Assembly: GCA_025594325.1 (NCBI GenBank)
Contig: JANHCV010000012.1
Location: 248,001 to 312,000 of the forward strand
DNA length: 64,000 nt
Direction: 5' to 3'
Origin: Blastocladiella emersonii ATCC 22665
Lineage: Eukaryota; Blastocladiomycota; Blastocladiomycetes; Blastocladiales; Blastocladiaceae
Both the position numbers and the translations under genes were made by a program. The notes beneath the pieces are model-generated. The model ran no database searches. It saw nothing but the letters and a program-made list of their open reading frames with translations, and was not told the origin of the DNA. Position 1 is the first letter of the stretch; each line of letters opens with the position of its first letter. This document shows positions 56,705-64,000 of this stretch, one piece after another.

Positions 56705-57189
56705 TGGATTCGTTTGTGGGGGAGGGAGAGTCGGTTGCGAGGGCAGCGGCCTTTTAAGGACGATCGGCGGAGCGCCACATCTGGCGCCGCACCGCACAGG
56801 TCGGGTGCACCGCCAACCGTTTCTCCGTCGTGATGGTCGGCCTGATCCCAGCCCATTGGATGCGGGAGCATATGGCTAGGAGTCCGAACCGAGTCACGAC
56901 TTCCATGTGCGTTACGTACAACTTTCACTCGGGGTGCGCCGAGCGAGGCAGTAAAGTGCGCCGCGTGGGAACGGCGTCCTGGAGACTGGAAGCTCGTGAC
57001 GTAGATCAGCATACTAGTGATGGCGAAACAGGAGCTTCGATTACGGAGCAATGAGGGGAACAAAACGAGCAGGAAACACGAGAGACGGTGTCCGCGGCGA
57101 CGGGAGTCATAGAGAAATCCGTGGCGCGCGTCGCGCGACAACATGAGGAACCATTCGCCAACCGCTTCGAATGTATCGCAAGTCCACGG
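56705..57189. other. Spacer between F-box/LRR copies
   Basis: No supported gene. It should hold the promoter of the intact gene to its left. Confidence 0.4.
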
Positions 57190-58580
57190 CTAATCATAAT
57201 TCACGACAAGGCCCGGAGGCGAGTTGAAGAGGAATGGTTGCATGTCAATACCCGGATCAACGATACGATCGGTCAGGGAAAGATATTGCAGGCTCTGAGG
57301 AATGCGCGAAAAAATACTCTCGACCCCAGCACGACCCACTTGCGAGCTGTCGAGCAGCAAGTCCGTAAGCTGAGATGGCACGTGCTCCATAATGGCGGCG
57401 ATACCAGCATCCGCAGCATCGACGTTGCGGAGTATCAATTGACTAAGGCTTGGTGCAAGGCCTTGCGCTATGTAAACGAGGCCTTGGAGCGGGTTGTTGG
57501 ACATGGAGAGGGACTCCAGCCGAGGTGGGAGGTGGCGCGCAGCGAGTTCGGCGCCCGCTTCAGTGATACAGTTTGAACCAAGGTGCAACGTAGTCAGTGT
57601 AGTTGGAACCCGCGGAGCGAGTGCCGCGAGCCCCGAGTAGCCGAGCTTACAGTCGCACAGCGTAAGATCTTTGAGTATCGGCGGAAGATGCTGGGCAAGT
57701 GCGCGCGCGTATTCGAGGCGGAGCGGGACATCGTCGAGCCAGAGACTACTGAGCCCAGGCGGCAGCGACTGAAAGAGAACTTAAGCATCTTGAACATCGA
57801 CAAGGGTGTTGCAAGAAAGGTCGATTTCGCGCAGATGGGGTGGGAACGGACTAGGCTCACCAGCAAAAGTCGCGGCGCTCTCGCCGATCCAGTTTCCCTT
57901 CAGACCAAGGGTCGTGGTCGATTCGGGCAGCCGCAACGCGCGCAACGTGGCAAAGGTGAGGTCGCAGAACTCCAAGTCAAGAGTTTCCACGCGAGCGGTC
58001 GGTTGAGCCATGACGTTCGAAAGGGCGGAGACGCCGGTCTCTGTGCCGCGCATGCCAACGCAATAAATGGAATGATCAGAAGCATCCGCCATCTCGGGTA
58101 TTAGAGCTTGAATGACGTGCGAGTCGCCGGGTGGATCAGTTGCGCGCCGAAGCTCCTACATTTCACAATGTGTGAGGAAGTTACGTCCGAGACCCTCCTT
58201 GGGCGACGAGCTCAACGTACGAGGTCGCCGTTTTCTATCTCCTCCTCGTTGCAGGTCCCGTTGAAATGCACGAGGACCATTGGCCCGACTTGACATTCCG
58301 GAAGCCCGAGTTCGGGGTGCCGCCGCCACCAATCGAGTGACTTGTACGGCCAAGTCGCGTCCGTGATGGCGCGGGCCGTGTATTCAAGCGGACGCCCAAA
58401 TAGACATGAGATCTTCCTGGATTGCACGGTGCACGTATGGCGCGTCGTCACGAAGCAGGACGCGCGAGTATGGAAGCATCCCGACGACGTCGTCCGGGTC
58501 GTGCAGTCGGACCGCGAAGCATTAGATACGGTCTAGGACTATAAGTGGCAATGCAGCAAGTCCCGTATTCATTGGATTCA
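57190..58580 (-). pseudogene. F-box/LRR family, damaged copy
   Basis: Exon 1 58580-58221 (MNPMNTGLAALPLIVLDRI) and exon 2 58155-57190, intron of 65 nt intact. Exon 1 has TAA directly after DRI, where paralogues read F or L, and later a deletion of about 60 bp with frame change that removes the LNVLDAW motif. Exon 2 has one TAA at 57783-57781 between VDVQDA and VLFQSLPPGL. The LRRs are otherwise well preserved, with CDLTFATLRALRLPESTTTL and GSNCITEAGAELAARHLPPR. Confidence 0.75.
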
Positions 58581-58917
58581 TGGCGCGTGTGTGCTCAACT
58601 GTTGAACGGGGAGAGCAAAGTAGCCGCCCTCGGCCGAATGACCACCACGGCGCCACACGAGGGTGACTTCAGACCGAGTCCTCGTGAGTGGCGCATCGCG
58701 TCTCGCCTCCCCACAGTTTCGAGCGGGAAATAGACGTGCATGGACAATTTTGCGCAGTTCTCCCATGTGTCACGTTCTTTGGCGCAAGAATGCACGCGTG
58801 CGGGCCGTGTGCGGGTGGGCTGTAAGATGCTTGCGCAAATCCCATTGTTTGCAGTTGATAGCACTGACGATCAAAGATGCGTTGGCGCCAAGACGGCTCG
58901 ATATATATTGCAGCGGT
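58581..58917. other. Spacer between F-box/LRR copies
   Basis: No supported gene. Confidence 0.4.
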
Positions 58918-60459
58918 TCAAAGATACTGATACGCTTCTGGGTGCTCCTCCTCGTAAATATCGGGATCCGTGTACACGTTATGATCGGGATACTTCACTT
59001 CAAGCGTGAAAGGGACGCGAAGCTCGGCACCCGACTCTGGAACTATGCAATCAACAAGATAGAGTTCAAGAGTCGGCCCTACGCGGGAAAAGATGCTCTC
59101 GAGGCCCGCACGGCTGATCCGTGCGCCATCAAATTTCAGTCCCTTGAGCCTGGGCGGAATGCGCTCCATAAACGCGATGATTCCGACATCCGTTGCACCG
59201 ACATAGACGAGGGACAAATGGTCGAGGTGCGGGGCAAAGCCGCGGGACAAGGCCACGAGCCCCTCGTCAAAAAGTGGATGCTTGCACATTATGAGCGTGT
59301 TGAGCCAAGGCGGGGAATGGCGCGTCATGAATTTGGCGCCGGCACTGGTGATGTTGTTTGATTCCAAATTTAACCTGCTCAGCGTACTCGGGAGACGTGG
59401 TGCGATCGCCGTGAGGCCCTCATCGCCGAGCTGACAGTTTGACAAAGTAAGCCTCCTGAGCGCCGACGGAAGGTTGCAGGCGAGAGACTGCGCGCAGTCT
59501 AGGTTTATGGCGCTATTCTTCGAAGAAAGACTTTCCAACGAAGATGGCAGCGACTGGAAGAGCACATTTGCATCCTGCGAGTGACCAATAACGTTGCTCT
59601 CGAGCTCGAGATGACGAAGTTGAGATGTAAACGGACTACTCTGTCCAACAAAAGCGCGAGCTCCCTCGCTGGTCCAGTTGTCGTTGAGGTAGAAAGATTT
59701 GATCGACTCGGGCAGCTTCAACGCGCGCAACGTTTCGAACGTTATGTCACATCTGTTGAGAAAGACAGTGTCAACCCGAGCAGTAGGTTGATTCATGGCG
59801 GAGGCCATGGCAGATGCGCCGACCTCGGTTATGCGCTTGTTGCGACAAGTTACCCAGCTTTTGTAGCCATTGCGTACGCTGGGGATGAGAGTTTCAAGAA
59901 ACACATCGCCTGGTGGATCAATAAAGGGCATTAGGACTTCCTACCGGGTTTCATGGCAGGGCGAGGTGAGCCATTTGTGCGTTATTTTTTCACACAACTC
60001 GAGTTTGAAGAGGCGTACGAGGTATTCCTGGTCGCCGTCGTCGGAATCTTCCTCGTCCTCAAACTCCTCGTAGGCTTCATTGAAGTGCATAAGAATCATG
60101 GGCCCAACCTTGCAATCGGGAAGCGCAATCTCGGAGTGTCGCCGCCACCAATCGAGGGACTTGGTAATCTTGGCGGCGTCGGTGATCGCGCGGCTCGAGT
60201 ACTCAAGCGGACGGTTGGATCGAGCCCACGCGTAAAGCACGTTGAGGCGGTCCGTCGCGCTCACCTCGTCTATGGAGATTGACAAGATGTGGGCCTGGAT
60301 CTTTCGGTGAACACAAGGAGTGCAAGCGCGAGGCATGATGCGAGAATACTGCAGTATTCCGGATCCGTCGTCTGGGTCGTGACGTCGGACCGCAAAGCAG
60401 AAGATGCGGTCGAGAACAATAAGTGGCAATGCAGGAAGTCTGGATTTCATTCGCTTCAT
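58918..60459 (-). CDS. F-box/LRR protein (intact, diverged paralogue)
   Basis: Exon 1 60459-60019 and exon 2 59940-58918, intron of 78 nt (GTACGC ... CGGTAG), 487 aa. It starts MKRMKSRLPALPLIVLDRIF (F-box-like), then LNVLYAWARSNRPLEYS and LDWWRRHSEIALPD, and an acidic end EFEDEEDSDDGDQEYL. Exon 2 has LRRs such as CDITFETLRALKLPESIKSF and RLNLESNNITSAGAKFMTRH, and an acidic tail (YTDPDIYEEEHPEAYQ) not seen in the other copies. No stops in either exon. Likely role as for the paralogue at 55.2 kb. Confidence 0.78.
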
Positions 60460-60759
60460 CGTGCATGGGTCGGTGGTGTTCGGCAGTGGGAGAGGCGTTG
60501 GGCCGAGCCGCGACTTGAGTCGAGGAGCCCGCGTGAGAACCGACCCCGTCCGTGGCGCTACGCGACAGGTGAGGTTGAGCGGCCGCAGCCTCAACCTCAC
60601 GAATTACCTTTTCACGAATGTGGTGCACTGTCGACATGTGTGCTCCCGCTCGAACCAGTTGCGCGTTGTTCTCTCGACCAAACGACGTTACAACAACGAT
60701 GCTCAGCTCCAAGCAAAAAAAATATTCAGATAGCATTTGCTGAGTCCGCAACCGCCCCG
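60460..60759. other. Spacer between the F-box/LRR cluster and the chromodomain gene
   Basis: No supported gene; it contains the promoter side of the F-box/LRR gene and the 3' end of the next minus-strand gene. Confidence 0.4.
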
Positions 60760-62222
60760 TCAAACCGCCCGCTTGCGGCGCGGATCAGGCTTCTCCGGGT
60801 TGCTGTCGTGGAACCGGGCGAGGAGCGAGAGGTGCTTGAGGTCGCTGTACAGCTCCCACGTCGTCTCGTCGTACCCGCGCCACTTGACTTCGTACTCGAC
60901 GGACCGCCCGCAGCGGCGCGCATCCAGGATCGCCTCGACGTGGTACTCGGCCGCGTCGTCATCGTCGGCTTGAGCGTTCGCATCGGCATCGGCATCGTCG
61001 CCGGCCGCGGCGGCGATCTCGGGCGGCGGCGACTCGGCGACCTCGGGTGCCTTGCGCTTGCGAGACGTGCGGGCGGAGCGGAACCGGACGCAGCGGGATC
61101 GAGACGCTGCTGCTGCTCGTGAAGTTTGGTGAAGGCCGACTCGAGTTCGAGCGAGCGGGAGGTCATCCGGCTGACCAGCACGGCCGAGGCGGTGTGCGCA
61201 GCAATCACCTTGTCACACCGCATAAGAGCAGCGGCGAGATCGACAGCAAGCGTTTCCGAGCGTCGCTTCTCCGCGGCAAGCTGCGCCGTCGTCGCGGCAT
61301 GCGCCGAACGCTCGTGCGCCAGCTCGGCCGACAGGGTGGAGGCACGAAGGTTGGCCTCCTCGAACTGCTGCGCGATGGTGGTCGTGCTGGAGTCAGGTTT
61401 ATTGAGATGAGTAAGGAGATCGGTCAGCTTGGCGGTGAGTGCCGTGTGCTTGAGCGTAGCTGCGTCGACCTGCTCGCACGCCTCGGCGAACTGAGAAGCA
61501 GAGACCTTGGGAAGCAGAAGGGCAATCGAGTCGTGGCTGGCGCTGGCGGCAGCAATCTTGGCACTGGCTTCGGCGAGCTGCTTGCCCACCTCGCCGTGCT
61601 CGGCGACCGCGCCCTTGAGGTCGCCGGTAAGAGCGTCGACACGAGCAGCAAGTTCGGTCTTCTCGCGCTGGACGACGGAAAGCTGGGCAAGGCGCGTGTC
61701 GGCGAGGGAAGTCTTTTGGGCGTCAGCGGCATGCTGGGTGCTGAGGTTGGCGATGAGCGACTCGGCATTCTCCTTCCACTTGGTCGCCATGCCGAGCTGC
61801 ACCTTGAGGTCGATCAGCTCGTGCAGCAGCTGGCCCGCGTGGTCCTGGTGGTACTCGGCGAGCGCCTGGGCGGCCGCGAGCGCGGTGATGTGGTCATTCG
61901 AGGGAGTTGGCGGGTGCGGCGAAGCAAAGTAGCCGGACCCCGCGGCGGCAGAATCAGCACCAGCGGCGGAGGGGCCGTCGGGCACGGGAGGCAGCTGCGC
62001 TCCCAGCAGAAAGTGGTTGGTGGACAGCGAGAGAAGAGGAGCACCCGCAGAGCCCGTGGCGGAAGGATTGAAGCCGACCAAGGGCGGCATCTCGGCCAGA
62101 ATCTGCGAGACGAGGTCGTTCGTCGGGGCGTCCAGGCCGGTCAACGCCGGCGGGGCCGGAAGCTGCGGCTGCGAGCCCGGCGGCGGGCCTTGCACCGACT
62201 GCGAGGTTTCATTCGATGCCAT
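60760..62222 (-). CDS. Long coiled-coil protein ending in a chromodomain
   Basis: Start MASNETSQSVQGPPPGSQPQ. Residues about 110-385 form a long Ala/Leu/Glu coiled coil (for example KWKENAESLIANLSTQHAAD, QLSVVQREKTELAARVDALT). The last about 70 residues are a chromodomain-like fold: AAEYHVEAILDARRCGRSVE, YEVKWRGYDETTWELYSDLK, ending RFHDSNPEKPDPRRKRAV. The chromodomain is in a different frame from the coiled coil; the switch falls near 61100-61060, around an RKRKAPEVAE-like linker, without an obvious intron, so a frameshift or unusual splice is present. Chromodomains bind methylated histone tails; the combination suggests a chromatin scaffold or tether. I know no exact family. Confidence 0.6.
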
Positions 62223-63434
62223 GGTGTGTACAGTGTGCGAGGGAGGGAGTGGCGAAGGGCGCCGAGTCCCTGCGGCGAAGACCGCGGCGAAGACCGGGGC
62301 GAGGTGGCGCTTTCGAGCATCATGTGAGTGGCGTCGCGCGACCCCAATCCGCCCTTTCTCCCCCGCTCCCCTCCCACTTGCAAATCTGCCATGTATCCCG
62401 CGCTATGACTTCATGCATACTATTTTAAAGAGGATTGTCGCGGTGTTTACTACTTTCGAAACGCAGACCGTCGCGCCGTTCATGGGGGCGTTCTTGCGAT
62501 TCCGCTGGGCGTCGGCCACTTGCACTCGATCGACGCCCGCGGAGCACGTTTTCATCATGTATTGCGGCTCCTGCACAGCAATTCCCTCGTGTTCGCCGGC
62601 CTGCTTGACCCTCGCGCGTCGCGCGTGAGCGGGAACTTGACGCGGATTGCCTCATAGCACGCGGTTGGGGCATACTGCTCTTCGACGCGCTCAACATGCT
62701 GCTCAGCCACCAGCGCTACTTTCACTTCCACTTCCACTTCCTCGCCTTTATGCAACGGCCGTAATCACAGGTGGCATCCATCGGTACACTGGGTTCGCGC
62801 AAGCACGCTTGGGCGTCTCCTCAATCTCTGGCGCTGAATGCTGCTGGTGCTGGTGGTTAAGCTTGGCGACGGCTGCCACAAGCTCGAGCGCGCGCTTTGT
62901 GAGCGGAGTAACCTGTGCGACAGACACGGCGTAAACGATGATCGCCTTGTTGCAGCGCGCAGTAGCATCGGTGAGGACTTGGTAGCGAGCTGCTCCGCCG
63001 TTACGGACCGCCAGGTCACCGCGATTATCGACGCGTGCGCCGCACGCGTCTTGGTACCGGCCACGGACGGCGCGCGGAACGTCGTCAAGCACGCCACGCT
63101 GCTTGCGGACGCCGACGCCACGGCCGCAATGTCTGTTTTGAAACCGTTACCATTCCCGCGTCAGTCAGGGGTCCGTTGAGCGCGTCGTGCTGCCCGCGCT
63201 CGCAATGAGGAGGAAGGCGATGGCGCCCGGTACATTGCGCGAGACGATGGAAGCGGCTCTCGCAGGGCCCAGGCGGCCGAGACTGTCCAGTAGTTTGCGC
63301 TCCGCCACCCTGGGTGGAGCGTTACTGAAAACGCGATCGCGTCGCGCACAAGGGCACAAGCGAGCAGGTCGTTGTCAGCGGGAGCATTGCATTGGCAAGT
63401 CAGCAAGTGGTTTGCTTGAGTACCGACGGGTTTG
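62223..63434. other. Region with old coding-like fragments, no intact gene
   Basis: Minus-strand peptides in changing frames, such as EQYAPTACYEAIRVKFPLTR (about 62690-62630) and TKRALELVAAVAKLNHQHQQ (about 62905-62840), suggest a decayed gene. The remainder is the upstream region of the coiled-coil gene and unassigned sequence. Confidence 0.35.
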
Positions 63435-63560
63435 AGGCAGAAATGGATCAACGAATGGTGTCGTGTCCTTACTTCAAATCATTGTCCTTCCTCAACCTTC
63501 GCGAGCATGCGGTCTGGCAGAGTCATTGAGATGTATTTGTATCGACAGACAAAGCTGAGC

Positions 63561-64000
63561 TTACGCTTGCGCGTGGGAGCCAGAATCAGATTTGCCTCGT
63601 CCGCGGCCACCGCGGCGACGGCGCCGAGGCAGCTTCTCTTCCTGCGGATTCTGGGGCACCTGTTGCAGTGGCTGCCTGTTCTGGGCAACCGCCGCGGGCA
63701 GCGCGTTGACCTTTGCGATCCAAGCCTGCCGCTTGTGCCACTCGTTGATGCGGTTGCAAAGCTCCTCTAAATCGTCGTATTCATAAAACTTGAAGTACGT
63801 GACGTTGCTGCTCCGAGGTACTCCGTGAGAATAGAAAGGAAGGGCGATTTCCTCGCCGTCGGTGCTGAAGTACCCGCTGCATCGGCGCACGAGTTGCTGA
63901 TTGCCCGTCTTCCCAACGGCGACTTGCTTCCACAAGTACTTGGGCTGCATGAAGTGGAAGAGGACTGAGAGCCGGTGGTCCCATGCCGCGAGACCATTTA
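63561..64000 (-). CDS. Partial gene at right edge, basic Arg/Gly-rich C-terminus
   Basis: A frame enters from the right edge (NGLAAWDHRLSVLFHFMQPK) and ends at 63561. Middle residues (GNQQLVRRCSGYFSTDGEEI, VTYFKFYEYDDLEELCNRIN) look like a folded domain; the end RRRRRGGRGRGKSDSGSHAQ is RGG-like and could bind RNA. The N-terminal part lies outside the window. Family not recognised; a retroelement capsid-type or RNA-binding protein is possible. Confidence 0.45.
   Translation of the reverse strand, partial: NGLAAWDHRLSVLFHFMQPKYLWKQVAVGKTGNQQLVRRCSGYFSTDGEEIALPFYSHGVPRSSNVTYFKFYEYDDLEELCNRINEWHKRQAWIAKVNALPAAVAQNRQPLQQVPQNPQEEKLPRRRRRGGRGRGKSDSGSHAQA

Noticed and set aside
61047-62327. 426-aa plus-strand frame opposite the coiled-coil gene
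   Set aside because: A shadow of Ala/Leu/Glu codons; the minus strand has heptad-like coiled coil and a chromodomain.

Overview
The window looks like nuclear DNA of a GC-rich fungus with many short introns (about 52-78 nt, usually GTACG donors and TAG or CAG acceptors). My best guess is a Blastocladiomycota-like zoosporic fungus such as Allomyces. This is inferred from gene content, intron style and families of F-box/LRR proteins carrying LDAW/LDWWRRSG-type motifs; no marker in the window proves it.

Layout: 1-5.2 kb holds the N-terminal end of an LSH/DDM1-type SNF2 gene leaving the left edge, an SDS22-like LRR gene and a decayed receptor-like pseudogene. 5.17-18.64 kb is a 13.5-kb integrated virus-like element with imperfect terminal inverted repeats, each carrying a 26-bp perfect palindrome. 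It encodes a two-part major capsid protein, a penton-like protein, an A32/FtsK-HerA packaging ATPase, a phage-tail-fibre-like protein, a retroviral-type DDE integrase, a tyrosine recombinase and several small or unknown proteins. Most of its genes start behind a shared T-rich motif. No DNA polymerase, primase-helicase or capsid protease is visible. The capsid gene and one large gene carry in-frame stops without frameshifts, so this copy may be recently inactivated.

18.6-25.2 kb holds a 5'-truncated LSH-like helicase fragment, a frameshifted F-box/LRR gene and a seven-transmembrane protein gene. 25.4-33.0 kb is a dense housekeeping block: adenine phosphoribosyltransferase, XPD/Rad3 helicase, class I histone deacetylase and a C2H2-type zinc-finger protein. 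34.2-42.7 kb is a tandem array of an unrecognised two-exon F-box-like family: one copy with two stops, two intact copies and a 3' remnant. 45.3-51.9 kb has the PP1 catalytic subunit, a CDH1/Fizzy-related APC/C activator and a multi-exon membrane protein. 54.0-60.5 kb is a minus-strand cluster of F-box/LRR paralogues, two intact and two damaged. 60.7-64.0 kb has a coiled-coil/chromodomain gene and a partial gene at the right edge.

Together: an ordinary cell-cycle, chromatin and repair gene neighbourhood interrupted by one viral element and by two rapidly duplicating F-box-type families. The viral element is the most unusual part. It has a full virion and packaging module plus two different integration enzymes, but no replication enzyme of its own. 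All exon coordinates were read by eye from splice motifs and reading-frame continuity.
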